Of a stretch of DNA of 64,000 bases, positions 12,745 through 22,648 are shown one piece after another. Source of the stretch: Plazaster borealis (lineage: Eukaryota; Echinodermata; Asteroidea; Forcipulatida; Labidiasteridae); assembly GCA_021014325.1 (NCBI GenBank), contig JAJGQC010000726.1, positions 1-64,000 of the forward strand, given 5' to 3'. The notes under the pieces are model-generated. The model ran no database searches. It saw nothing but the letters and a program-made list of their open reading frames with translations, and was not told the origin of the DNA. The position numbers and the translations under genes were made by a program. Numbering within the stretch: the stretch's first letter is position 1; every line of letters begins with the position of its first letter.

Positions 12745-14149
12745 CTGTCCGACACAAAACATTGCATACAATCAGCTTGAATCTTCTAATAAATGGCTTG
12801 AGTTAACTTCTCTATCAAAGTCAAACTAATGTCACACGTTCTGTGGAATTAGCCCTTCACATTAAAAACGTTAATTACATTCACGCATGCATACAGACAC
12901 TATTGATTGGCAAACACCATACAGATGTGCACTAAGCAGACGCACAACTGCGCCACCATCAGCCCCATACAAAAAGACGCGATATTCCATCATGTTGCCA
13001 ACCAACAGTGTTAGTACGTACGCGTGATGTAATTTACATATTTCATGGGAAGAGTCTATTGAGACTTAACTAAACCGATTTAAAATGAGGCTCGACTTTA
13101 AAGTTGTCTTTAGGCACTAATTGATCATTGAGTCCTTCAGAAAGAGAGTCAGAATAAACTACTTTGTAATGATTGAGGTATAAAGTCTGCCCATTGTGCA
13201 CTCCTTGCTCTATGACTTTAGAAACAACACATGGCATTCTCCAATGCTATCTTGCACAAGCATGGTGGACTATAGCCAGACTTATGGTTGCCCAATCCCT
13301 GTAAATACATCAGTTTATTGGGTTGCTTCATTCATTTGAAGAGTGTATTGCAAGCAACCTTACAAAAACTTCAGAACAAAAATTACTCTGTGATTCTTTG
13401 CTCCATTATTTGGAAGCTTTTAAGGAGTAAATTGTACATGATTTTTAGATCAAGTGACTGTCTTCAGACTTAGCGATAAAGTTTCCATCAAAAATTCAGT
13501 GACTTTAGTTCTTAGACCTCATTAAGGACTTGAGATTTGACTTGGTTTTAAAGATTTTGAAAACAGTTCTGGATCCAGGGGCCAATTCCATAAAGCATGT
13601 AAGCAGACATTTTCTGACTATGGAGCTGCCCTAAACACCTTTGTATTTAATAATCACTGCTTACCATAAGCAAAGTTAATAATCACTGCTTACCATAAGC
13701 AAAGTAAAAGGCACGCTAACTTGCCAGCAATTCTTATAAGCACTGATATGAGGAGTAATGCAAAAATGCAAATTCTTTACCAATGCACACAAGTGTGTTA
13801 ACACCTGCAATCAGGGACCTCCTATTGTCCCTCTATAGTTTGGACTCTAACTTTTTGGCAACAGCTCCCATTGGTTTTGTAGACTTTCCAACTGGGTACC
13901 TTCATCCAACCAGGGAACCCATTATCCACTTTTGTTATAGGTCCCTGGTTTAAATGTGTATACCCACCCAGCCACACATTCTTGATGGTTAATGAAACAC
14001 ACATTTGCTAAAAAACAAATTTTTCTGCTCTTATCATTATTCATAATAAACACCTTATCTTCTTATAAGCAGAGGAGTAATGCAATAATGCAAACCCTTT
14101 ACCAACGTACTCACACACGGCCAGATCTTCTTGGTCGCTTATGAAAATT
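12745..14149 (-). other. MDN1 intron with repeat debris
   Basis: Part of the intron between the last two MDN1 coding exons. It holds a degraded GGGCCC-family MITE start near 13582, a direct duplication of about 31 bp built on TAATAATCACTGCTTACC (about 13644-13705), and no further exon I can identify. Confidence 0.6.
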
Positions 14150-14317
14150 GACCCTGGACTGTTCAGCACAAAAACTTACCTTCCTTAGTAGATTTAGGTT
14201 ACCGACCAAAGTACAGTGTAATTCATTGTTATAGGACTAGTGGGCCGCTGTCTTTTGCTTAAAGGTAATTCGTTAAGCAACATTTTGTGCTTAACAGCTT
14301 TATGACATTGGACCCTG
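14150..14317. mobile_element. MITE, GGGCCCAATT family, next to a splice donor
   Basis: Runs from GACCCTGGACTGTTCAGCAC to AGCTTTATGACATTGGACCC. On the minus strand its edge begins about five bases inside the intron that follows the exon at 14323-14535, so the element abuts the 5' splice site. The GT donor itself is preserved. Confidence 0.75.
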
Positions 14318-14322
14318 CTAAC

Positions 14323-14535
14323 CTTATTTTCAGGATTATCTAATGCCAAAAACACAAGGAAGACGTTGGCATCCCGGGCCTCCCTGACCGCAGCTTTCAC
14401 TTTCTCCATGCCTTCCAGGAATAAACCTCTCCCATCTGAGACGACTAAGAGCAATTGAGATGTCTCCATTGAGCTACCTGTAGTTTGCAGACGGGAACGG
14501 GCAGAGAGCATGCTGGCTGTGGCATAGTTTAACAA
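14323..14535 (-). CDS. MDN1: MDN1 (midasin) penultimate coding exon, VWA domain
   Basis: A 71-codon exon with phase 0 at both ends. It starts after a TTAG acceptor with LLNYATASML and carries QLLLVVSDGRGLFLEG, KVKAAVREARDANVFLVF and ALDNPENK, then a GT donor. The VVSDGRG and LEG blocks are the third strand region of the midasin VWA fold, which binds Ubl domains of ribosome-assembly partners (Ytm1/WDR12 and Rsa4/NLE1 in known systems). It joins the 115 bp exon ending KTKIGQ upstream and the DSILDIK exon downstream without phase conflict. It exists once in the window, unlike its upstream neighbours. Confidence 0.93.
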
Positions 14536-14964
14536 CTAAGATGGGAAAGGAAAACAACACCACCAGAAGATGTTAACATTGTAAAGCCTAGAACTTGAGT
14601 CTTGAAGGAGCAGGAATGTCAAATAAAACAGTAACATGGAAACAATCAGCTGCCTTCAACCCAGCAGTAAAATAATGGTTATTAAGTACTGCTATAAAGA
14701 AACCTGAAGGGAGACTTAGGGGGATTCAACATGGAGGACGTTTTGTCAAGTTTGAAGGCTTTTTAGACAATAATAGATTACAACAACAAACAATACTCAG
14801 ACTATGATATGTAATGTGAATGATTACAGTGAGTCATCTGTTCTGTAAACATCACTTCAATAATAAAGACTTAGTTCTTAAAACGACTACTAACGATTTT
14901 ATATTGTTTTGCGCCTGTTCACATTGAATGATAAGGTTAGAGTTCTAGCAATACTTAAACCAGC

Positions 14965-15121
14965 TCAGTTTGCTTCTTGAGGAATATTACAGAAGGCCTT
15001 GTCTAAATTGGTGACTTTGTCTGTAGCTGTTGCTAGATCACTGTCAATGCCTTCTTCAATGTTGTATCCCAGCCGTTGGTCTATGCCATACTCAAATTTG
15101 CTCAATGTGGACATAGACATA
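14965..15121 (-). other. Exon-like open frame of unknown identity (left copy)
   Basis: Follows a pyrimidine-rich CTCTTTTAG acceptor and reads in frame through SKFEYGIDQRLGYNIEEG and KAFCNIPQEAN to a TGA stop. It does not fit between the flanking MDN1 exons, which already join directly in phase. The right copy (21399-21556) keeps the frame despite several base changes and a different 5' junction. It could be a terminal exon of a nested gene, an alternative last exon or chance. I do not recognise the protein. Confidence 0.35.
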
Positions 15122-15130
15122 CTAAAAGAG

Positions 15131-15426
15131 CAAGGGAAATGTCAAATTAAATTTTGTGATGTACTCATTGTCCAATAGAGTCGTCATGTGAGTGGGGGAA
15201 AAATTACAAGTCTGTAACCTCACTTTAAAATGGTGTAAATTGCCATTGCATTCAAAACCCTTCCAAAATCCAAAATATCCGATGACATTATTCTGGGAAA
15301 AATCTTTACGATCTACACCATTTTTACATGAGGTTAGAGACTTGTAGCTTTTTCCCCACTCACATGAGTACTCTATCTCTATTGGGAAATGAGTACATCA
15401 CAAAATTGAACTTGACATTTCCCTTC
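15131..15426. mobile_element. Foldback MITE in D1 left copy
   Basis: About 295 bp with long inverted arms. Left arm GGGAAATGTCAAATTAAATT, GATGTACTCATT and CATGTGAGTGGGG is mirrored by the right arm ending AATGAGTACATC and TTGACATTTCCC. The same element is in the right copy at about 21567-21866, so it predates the duplication. Confidence 0.8.
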
Positions 15427-15549
15427 CTCTTTAAAACCCATCAGCTATTGCAGGCATTATTCATCCCATTACAGAATATCATATTGCAAGGAGAAAGTGA
15501 TCTGCCTGCATAGTTCACAGTTCCCCTCCCAAGTGGATATTGGGCTTAC

Positions 15550-15664
15550 CTGTCCAATCTTGGTCTTAGTCTGAGAGAAAGAAAATTGTCGGAGTATCTT
15601 GGCTCCTGATTGATCAGTGAACTGCTCATGGAATGGATGGAGAAGCTGGACAGACTCACCAAAA
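15550..15664 (-). CDS. MDN1: MDN1 VWA exon, left copy
   Basis: A 115 bp exon: one base completes a split serine codon, then 38 codons. Reads SFGESVQLLHPFHEQF, then TDQSGAKILRQF and KTKIGQ before a GT donor. This is midasin's conserved CSFGES...LHPFH block. It joins in phase to the next exon at 14323-14535. An intact twin lies at 21989-22103. Both could in principle be spliced in, which would repeat part of the VWA domain in frame. More likely only one copy belongs to the working allele. Confidence 0.85.
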
Positions 15665-16133
15665 CTACAAATCAAAAGTCAAAGTTAATCATTAAAATCC
15701 ATCCAGTCCCAAATTCTTCTATATCCAATTACCAAAGTGAAGGATTCAGAAGGACTGTGGTCAGTGGACCCAAATAACAAGTGCTTATCCATGGGTCAGG
15801 TAATCCAATCTTATCTAAATTACATGGAGTGACAAAAAGAGAAGAGGTGTAACATTTTTAAAGACTCTCTTCATCACCACAAATAAAGAACTAGGGTAGT
15901 GGGTCTGGGTTTCCCCTTGGTCTAGAGGATCAAGCCCCCTGAACCTCCTGGGTGTTACATTTCTTAAGACTCAACATCACCACAAATAAAGAACTAGGGT
16001 AGTGGGTCTGGGTTTCCCCTTGGTAGCAAGCAAGTTTACCATTTCAAAGACAATTGTGAGAACATATTAGGAACAAATCCCGAGCCAAGGAAAAATCCTG
16101 AGTGAGTCCAAAGGCATAAAGCAATTTCCCTAC

Positions 16134-16168
16134 CTGCAAACTGCAAGCTCTCCTGCCTCAAATGCAAA
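16134..16168 (-). pseudogene. MDN1: MDN1 VWA exon with 39 bp in-frame deletion, left copy
   Basis: Counterpart of the 74 bp exon at 22575-22648. The same acceptor (TTCACACAG) and donor (GCAG then GTAGGG) remain, but 39 bp are missing, removing 13 codons (SLAVISSALTWLE) from a helix of the VWA domain. It also changes the first leucine codon to phenylalanine. Frame is preserved, so it could be spliced, but the VWA fold would lose most of a helix. Confidence 0.8.
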
Positions 16169-16502
16169 CTGTGTGAAGAAATCAAGACAATTTGTTGGCA
16201 AAAATTCAATACAAACAAATGCATAGGTGAATAGTTAAGCCTTATTGATAACACATGGGTGTGTGTGAATTCCTCACATGGTTGTTGTGCACTCATCATT
16301 AAACTGTGTGAAGTTTTAATAGCCACACCATATTCATTAATCTTCTAGACTTGTGCACAAAACCCTTCCTCTGTTTAAAGCCAGTCACAGTTTTCAAATG
16401 TTTTTTGTGTGTATTTTTTTAAAAGTTAGCTGGTACCCGTGTATAGATATACATTGACACCAAAGTAATACCAATCAATCAGAATGTTACAAGAATTGAC
16501 CA

Positions 16503-16713
16503 TATTTTTGACCGCATGAGGGCGCTTACATCAGGGAATGTCTTGCAGCACAATTACAGTTTCATCTTATTTTAATTGCCTGTATGTAGTTTTCTTGCAT
16601 CAATAGTGAAATACATAAACATAAAAATAACAAAAAATGAAAAAAAACGGTTTTTTTTCTAGTTTTTCATCACATGAAATTGGTCCACATACGCCCTCTC
16701 GCGGTCAAAAATA
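16503..16713. mobile_element. Short TIR element in D1 left copy
   Basis: Ends are TATTTTTGACCGCATGAGGG and the inverted CCCTCTCGCGGTCAAAAATA, about 210 bp apart. A twin lies at about 22983-23191. No coding capacity. Confidence 0.7.
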
Positions 16714-16746
16714 CGTCGAATTGAATTGTTTGTATTTGATGTTGTT

Positions 16747-17990
16747 GTGACGAGATTGGGTGGACCGACACAAGTCTAATCTGCCCTTTCTTCGAGAAGG
16801 TTCTTGAACCTTTAGTGCGGAAGTAGGTCGGAGGTGATGGCAGTGTGAGTGGCAGGTCGCTGTGACCAATGTGGGTTGAGCGAGCTACCGAGAGCAAGCT
16901 GCCGGCGTGGATGCAGGCGGGCATTGTCCAATCAGGTGGTGATCAGGTGATGCCTGGGTGTGTCCAAGTCGAGTGCCGCGGCGTGGCTTGTCCGGGCGTG
17001 CCCGGGCTGGCCTGGCAGTGTGATTTTGGTTAGCGAACAAGAAAGTGTTGTCTCAGATTCCGAGTAAGTAAGACGTGTTATTTAGGGCTCTGCGAAAGAC
17101 GTGAAGCTTTGGTGGTGCGGGAATACTCAGCGAGCACTCCGGTGAGTGTTGGGTTGCTGTTGTGTCCGCCGGAAACACACTGTTGTCTCCGACCCGCTTT
17201 CATATCTTTCTACGGCCCTGTTAACTGTGTAACTTGCTGAGTGCAGCGTTCGGTGAGCGATCCAGTAGTAGTCGTGCTGGTAGGTTCATTTGTTGTATAA
17301 ATTGTTGCTTTACGATTGTGTTGCAGTGATTGAGTAGCCTTTCAGAGTAGTTGTGATGAAGTGACAGCTAGTAGTTGAGTTCACATAGAACTTGAATGGC
17401 ACAGTGGGTTGATCATAGAGATTAGCTGACTAGACAGTTGACCATAGAGGTTGACTCAAGGACGTTCATTACTGGTTGAGTAATCCAACTGTAAGGAAGC
17501 TCAGATAGAGACACTGTGAAACAGTCGGCGTGCTAGCGTGTGCATTTTGGTTGCCAAATTTGCTGTTAGACTGGATTGGTTCCGCGAGGGTGCACTCACG
17601 TAAGACAAGGTTTGTCTAAAGGTTTGTAAAAGGTTAGAGGAAGGAAAGGTATTTTCCGTGAAAGAGAGTTGCCAGAGAAGGCATTAAAGAGAATTGCCCT
17701 TGAGGTAATGAGAGAAGAATTGACACATAGAACTGTGCCTGCGTCCGTTATTTGTGTGTCATTCCCCCAGTAATTTATCCTGCCCTGCCCCAGAGTGCCA
17801 AGACAATCAGTAACCAATCGGCGGTAGATCTCCTCCAAACGAGCTCACATCCCTGGGCCTGAGATTGCTCGAAGTATTTCCAAGGTCCGAGGTACCATTT
17901 GGGTTTGGGGTTTGCGAGACTTTCGCCACAGATGGTGAACCTCTCTCTGACTTCCGAATCTCGATGAGACTCACGGGAAACCCGCCACAA
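16747..17990 (+). repeat. Putative 5' LTR
   Basis: Inferred as the segment between the D1 border and the primer-binding-like site. It would begin TGTGACGAGATTGGG and is GC-rich relative to its surroundings. No second LTR exists in the window, so the boundaries cannot be confirmed by comparison. Confidence 0.5.
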
Positions 17991-18008
17991 ATGGTGTCAG
18001 AAGTGGGA
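17991..18008 (+). other. Candidate tRNA primer-binding site
   Basis: TGGTGTCAGAAGTGGGAT begins with the TGG expected opposite a tRNA CCA end, and sits between the putative LTR and gag. The priming tRNA is not assigned. Confidence 0.5.
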
Positions 18009-18867
18009 TGATTGGTGCTGATTAGGTAGGTTGGCACTGAAGAGTTCAGAGCAGGGTAAAAAGAGTTAGAAACTTCTGTGGTTGATAGTGCAACCGGAGA
18101 GAGAGAAATTTCTGTGGTTGAGAGCGCAACCAAAGATTAGAACTCTTTTCTGCGGGTTGAGAGTGCAACCCAAGAGAGCAGAAATGAGTGGAGATACCAC
18201 AAAGAGTGTTGAGAGTGAACTGCAGAGGCTAAGATAAAAGGCCCAATTTCTGCCGTGGGACAGAGAACTCATGGCTAAGAAGTTAGAGGCAGCCATGAAG
18301 GAGAGTAATGAGAAATCTCCCCAAAGAAATGATGGAGACAGTGTAAGAGCGGAAGAGCCAGTATGGGCCGATTCGGAAATCGAGTTCCGTTTGCCTTTCG
18401 AAAGTTCAGGTTATTTCTCCAAGGGGAGCCAAGTTCCTTGGTGTCCGTACGGTCACCCGAGCTTGACCCCAAGGTTGAGAAAAGAGTGAAGTTTGGGGAA
18501 AGTACTCCAATTAAGAGTGGTAGTGCGGGGATTTCCCATTCAGATAATCTGAAAGAGTACAGTGCAGTAGAAGAGCTCCAGTCTTTTCTGTCGAGCAAGA
18601 GTTGCACTGAAGAGAGTAGTGACAGATTTGGGACAGAGACAGTCTCTCCTAAAAGAGTGCACAGCGAACTGTTGAGCTTTGCCACTAGTGTCCACCCCAC
18701 TAGTGCCAACGATTCCGCAAAGTGTACACAGAGTTCAGCAGGGCCATGTCCGCTAAAAGGAACCGAGAATAATTGTAGAGAACGAGAAAGAAGGGAAGGA
18801 TTTGGTGCAGTCTTATCGACGCCCAAATATTACTCCCGATCGATACAGTGGAAGAGTGCTGTGAAAA

Positions 18868-19332
18868 GAGTATTTCCGGCACTTTGAGTCGTGTCGAAAA
18901 GTGAACCAGTGGAGCAAAGAGCAAGCCGTTATTTACTTATCGGCGAGTTTGCAAGGAAATGCCCTAAGATTGTTGGGGGATGTTCCTACTGGTCAGACAC
19001 AGACATATAGTGGACTAGTGAAGTTACTAGACAGGCGATTTGGTTCAGGTCGCCAGAGTGAAAATTATTTGGTCGAGCTGAGGCATCGCCGGCAAGGACC
19101 AAAAGAGACGTTGCAAGAGTTGGGTCAAGCCATACAACAGTTGATGGTCAAAGCGTATCCTGACACACAGGAAGAGTCACGCGATCATTTGGCAAAGAAT
19201 CATTTCCTAGATGCGGTCGAAAGTCGGTCTGTTCGGGAGGGCATAAACAGGGCCCGACCCAAGAACTTGGATGAGGCCATTCGAGCTGCAATGGAAACAG
19301 AGAACTTTGAAATCTGGACGGAAAGCCAGTAA
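18868..19332 (+). pseudogene. Gag capsid region of the Ty3/gypsy-like element
   Basis: Reads EYFRHFESC, then LSASLQGNALRLLG, LLDRRFG and ELRHRRQGPKETLQELG, the usual animal Ty3/gypsy capsid (Retrotrans_gag) pattern. The frame is lost upstream of about 18868, where the preceding N-terminal gag reading lies in a different frame, and again at the TAA at 19330-19332, after which the zinc-knuckle part continues in another frame. Gag would package element RNA in the cytoplasm; this copy cannot make an intact protein. Confidence 0.85.
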
Positions 19333-19334
19333 AG

Positions 19335-19694
19335 TTGGCTAGAGTGTTGGATACAGGAATGGAACAGAGGTTTCATGAAATTGAGAAAGAAATGAAGAGT
19401 GTTCTTGGGTTGTTAGCAGGGCTAACAAAACAAGTACAGAACAAGAGCGCCTCAGTGGAGAGACCTACTGCGGACAGACCTAGAACAGAGAGTAAGCAAA
19501 GTGTTTGGAGATGCTTTAATTGCGATGAGCAAGGGCACTTTGCGAGAGAGTGTAAGAAACTAAAGAGGGGTAACCCAAAGCGTGAGGGCTGGAAGTGCTT
19601 CAACTGTGGGAAGCAAGGCCATATCGCTAAAGATTGTCGGGAACCCAAAAGAGAGAATAGAAAACAGGGAAACGACAGAGAAGCAGCCGCTTGA
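19335..19694 (+). pseudogene. Nucleocapsid region with two CCHC zinc knuckles
   Basis: Carries [14 protein letters not shown] (19512-19553) and [14 protein letters not shown] (19596-19637), two perfect CX2CX4HX4C knuckles, within a basic stretch. A TGA at 19692-19694 interrupts the frame, but the same frame continues into the protease segment. Confidence 0.9.
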
Positions 19695-19718
19695 AGGGCC
19701 CGCGGGCAGGCTGGAGAT

Positions 19719-20200
19719 GTGAGGGGGCCGAAGAGATGCCATAAAGGTAACGAAGCAGTCATGGAAGAAAAGCAGCCCAAGTCTGAGGTGGGAAAGGTTT
19801 ATACCTTACCCAATCCACACCTTAGTTCCCGCTATGGCTTATTCGTAGATGGCATGATAAGGAAAACGAAGTGTCATTTTTTGATTGACACTGGTGCAAC
19901 TGATACGCTTATCAGTAGCAAAGTGTATTACCTAGAGAACAGAGACCAGTCTTAGAGAAAGACAATGTGAGAGTTAGGCAGGTGGATGGAAGTCCTCTGT
20001 CAGTACTGGGAGTCGCATGGGTTGATGTTCATGTTGGGCGAACAACACACCCAGTGAGAGCGATTTTCACGGAGATGAAGTATTCAGGAATACTTGGGAT
20101 GGATTTCATCTTGCCCACAGGGGGTAATTTGGATTTCCAGACCAAAGAGTGGAGAATAAATGGTGAGAGAATGAAGTGCACAGGCAGTGCTGGAGAGCCA
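19719..20200 (+). pseudogene. Retropepsin-like aspartic protease
   Basis: The catalytic block LIDTGATDTLIS lies near 19880-19915 and the GILGMDF flap-end block near 20088-20108. A stop at 19953-19955 and a shift into another frame split the two. Would process Gag-Pol; inactive here. Confidence 0.85.
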
Positions 20201-20629
20201 TTTGTGAACCCAGAAGGACAAAGGCCGTGTTGGATCGAAGTAATGTCAGAGTGCGACGTAGAGAGTCAGCACAGAGCTGGAAAGAAAAATGGCAACACTG
20301 ACGGGTTGTCAAGTCGACCCTCCAAGCAGTGTGGCCGGGAAGTAGTGGTAGAAAGAGGAAAGTTAGATGGCCCGTCTGAGAAGATGTCAGAGATGGAAGA
20401 TAAACCAGAGGGGAAGCTGTTGGTCAGGGGCATAGCGGCCCAACCAAGCATCCCAGTGAAGGCTCTCAGGAAAGCCCAAGTGGAGGATGAGACCATAAGT
20501 TGGGTCTTAAGTGCCAAAGAGGAGGGCAAGGACCGTCCGGAGTGGAGGGAGATTTCCCACTTGACGGCGGCTCATGAGACATATTGGTCTTATTGGGACC
20601 AGTTATGTGTAAGAGACGTAAGAGTATGA
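20200..20629 (+). pseudogene. RNase H end fused to protease by internal deletion
   Basis: Right after the protease the frame reads HRAGKKNGNTDGLSSRP, typical of the last part of Ty3/gypsy RNase H. The intervening reverse transcriptase and most of RNase H are absent. The rest is a variable linker towards integrase. The frame ends at 20629 and integrase continues in another frame. Confidence 0.75.
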
Positions 20630-21384
20630 GGAAAGAGATACTCAGAGAAGTGCATGGTGGACTGCTAAGTGGTCACTTGGGCATAAGGAAAACCTTGGCG
20701 AAGATGAAATATAGATATTTCTGGCCGGGTATGTCCACAGACGTACGCTCCTTCATAAGGAGTTGTGACATGTGTGCCAGAAGAAAGTCCCCTGCAAGGA
20801 AAGGGATTGCTCCCTTGAAACAGTGCCGTGTTGTAAGAGTTCCCATGGAGAGAGTGGCAATAGATTTGCTTGGGCCACTGCCCAAGACAGAGAATGGGAA
20901 CCAGTGGATCCTAGTGATAGGAGATTACTGTACAAAATGGATGGAAGCGTTTCCATTGCCAGATGCGACAGCCAGTACAGTAGCACGCAAATTGGTGCAA
21001 GAGTTTGTATGTCGGTACGGAGTGCCACAAGAGCTGCACTCCGACCAAGGCACTAATTTTGAGTCAGAGGTGTTTAAAGAGATGTGCCAGATACTAGGTG
21101 TAACAAAGATGAGAACAACCGCCTATAATCCGAAGAGTGACGGAATGGTAGAGCGATTTAACAAGACACTAGTGAACATGGTGGCAGCTCTCATTAGCCC
21201 GCATGGGAAGCAGAAGGATTGGGACAAGTTCCTCCCTTATGCAACCTTTGCATACAGATGCACCCCACAGGACTCCACAGGGGAGTCACCCAACATGATG
21301 ATGTTGGGGAGAGAGGTTAGTATACCGGTGGACTTGGCAACAGGTTGCCCTCAGACCGAGGTTGAAACTAACACTGACTTCGCA
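20584..21384 (+). pseudogene. Integrase, truncated at C-terminus
   Basis: HHCC zinc domain (H..H pair in VHGGLLSGHLG, C..C in SCDMCARRK) followed by the DDE core: D in AIDLLGPLP, D in LHSDQGTNF, E in GMVERFNKTL. Ends without the usual C-terminal chromo or GPY/F region because the element is cut at the D1 junction. This is the longest intact domain of the element. Confidence 0.92.
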
Positions 21385-21398
21385 ATACTTAAACCAGC

Positions 21399-21556
21399 TC
21401 AGTTTGCTTCTTGAGGAATATTACAGAAGGCCTTGTCTAAATTGATGACTTTGTCTGTAGCTGTTGCAAGATCACTTTCAATGCCTTCTTCAATGTTGTA
21501 TCCCAGCTGTTGGCCTACGCCATACTCAAATTTGCTCAATGTGGACATAGAGAATA
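21399..21556 (-). other. Exon-like open frame of unknown identity (right copy)
   Basis: Copy of the frame at 14965-15121. It keeps the stop and reading frame from MSTLSKFEYG onward, with several substitutions (for example ID to VG, R to Q). A one-base length difference at its 5' end shifts the frame upstream of that methionine. Confidence 0.3.
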
Positions 21557-21988
21557 CTAAAAGAGCAAGGGAAATGTCAAATTAAATTTTATGATGTACT
21601 CATTGTCCAATAGAGTCGTCATGTGAGTGGGGGAAAAATTACAAGTCTGTAACCTCACTTTAAAATGGTGTAAATTGCCATTGCATTCAAAACCCTTCCA
21701 AAATCCAAAATATCCGATGACATTATTCTGGGAAAAATGTATCTTTACGATCTACACCATTTTTACATGAGGTTAGAGACTTGTAGCTTTTTCCCCACTC
21801 ACATGAGGACTCTATCTCTATTGGGAAATGAGTACATCACAAAATTGAACTTGACATTTCCCTTCCTCTTTAAAACCCATCAGCTATTGCAGGCATTATT
21901 CATCCCATTACAGAATATAATATTGCAAGGAGAAAGTGATCTGCCTGCATAGTTCACAGTTCCCCTCCCAAGTGGATATTGGGCTTAC

Positions 21989-22103
21989 CTGTCCAATCTT
22001 GGTCTTAGTCTGAGAGAAAGAAAATTGTCGGAGTATCTTGGCTCCTGATTGATCAGTGAACTGCTCATGGAATGGATGGAGAAGCTGGACAGACTCACCA
22101 AAA
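21989..22103 (-). CDS. MDN1: MDN1 VWA exon, right copy
   Basis: 115 bp, identical in structure to 15550-15664. The TTTGTAG acceptor completes the split serine of the CSFGES motif, and the exon ends KTKIGQ at a GTAAGC donor in phase 0. Directly follows the intact 74 bp exon upstream. For a working transcript these right-copy exons would be preferred, splicing over the retroelement to 14535. Confidence 0.88.
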
Positions 22104-22574
22104 CTACAAATCAAAAGTCAAAGTTAATCATTAAAATCCATCCAGTCCCAAATCCTTCTATATCCAATTACCAAAGTGAAGGATTCAGAAGGACTGTGGT
22201 CAGTAGACCCAAATAACAAGTGCTTATCCATGGGTCAGGTAATCCAATCTTATCTAAATTACATGGAGTGACAAAAAGAGAAGAGGTGTAACATTTTTAA
22301 AGACTCTCTTCATCACCACAAATAAAGAACTAGGGTAGTGGGTCTGGGTTTCCCCTTGGTCTAGAGGATCAAGCCCCCTGAACCTCCTGGGTGTTGCATT
22401 TCTAAAGACTCTCTTCATCACCACAAATAAAGAACTAGGGTAGTGGGTCTGGGTTTCCCCTTGGTAGCAAGCAAGTTTACCATTTCAAAGACAATTGTGA
22501 GAGCATATTAGGAACAAATCCCGAGCCAAGGAAAAATCCTGAGTGAGTCCAAAGGCATAAAGCAATTTCCCTAC

Positions 22575-22648
22575 CTGCAAACTGCAAGCTCTCCTGCCTC
22601 TAACCATGTTAATGCACTGCTGATCACTGCCAAAGACTCAAATGCAAG
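22575..22648 (-). CDS. MDN1: MDN1 VWA exon, right copy, intact
   Basis: 74 bp: 24 codons plus two bases. Reads LAFESLAVISSALTWLEAGE then LAVC, between a TTCACACAG acceptor and a GTAGGG donor. This is the helix and strand just after the MIDAS loop of the VWA domain. The exon expected immediately upstream, with the DxSxS metal-binding loop, was not found between here and 23786. Confidence 0.88.

Larger units (their letters stand above)
14945..16741. repeat. Segmental duplication D1, left copy
   Basis: Near-identical to 21385-23216 from GCAATACTTAAACCAGCTCA to TTGTTTGTATTTGATGTT. Differences include a few substitutions, small indels and a 39 bp deletion inside an MDN1 exon. The right border is exactly where a Ty3/gypsy-like element begins. 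The block carries two MDN1 exons and the same transposon relics as the right copy. Confidence 0.95.
16747..21384 (+). mobile_element. Degenerate Ty3/gypsy-like LTR retrotransposon, 3' truncated
   Basis: Order seen: a putative 5' LTR, a primer-binding-like site, gag, two CCHC zinc knuckles, aspartic protease, a remnant of the RNase H end, and integrase. The reverse transcriptase and most of RNase H are deleted. Integrase stops abruptly at 21384, where D1 right copy begins, so there is no 3' LTR. Several frameshifts and at least one in-frame stop show it is dead. GC content and codon use differ from the surrounding AT-rich intron, which marks it as an insertion. Confidence 0.9.

Noticed and set aside
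18275..18826. 183-codon open frame on the minus strand
   Set aside because: It lies antisense to the gag region of the Ty3/gypsy-like element and has no family resemblance; a shadow of plus-strand codon use.
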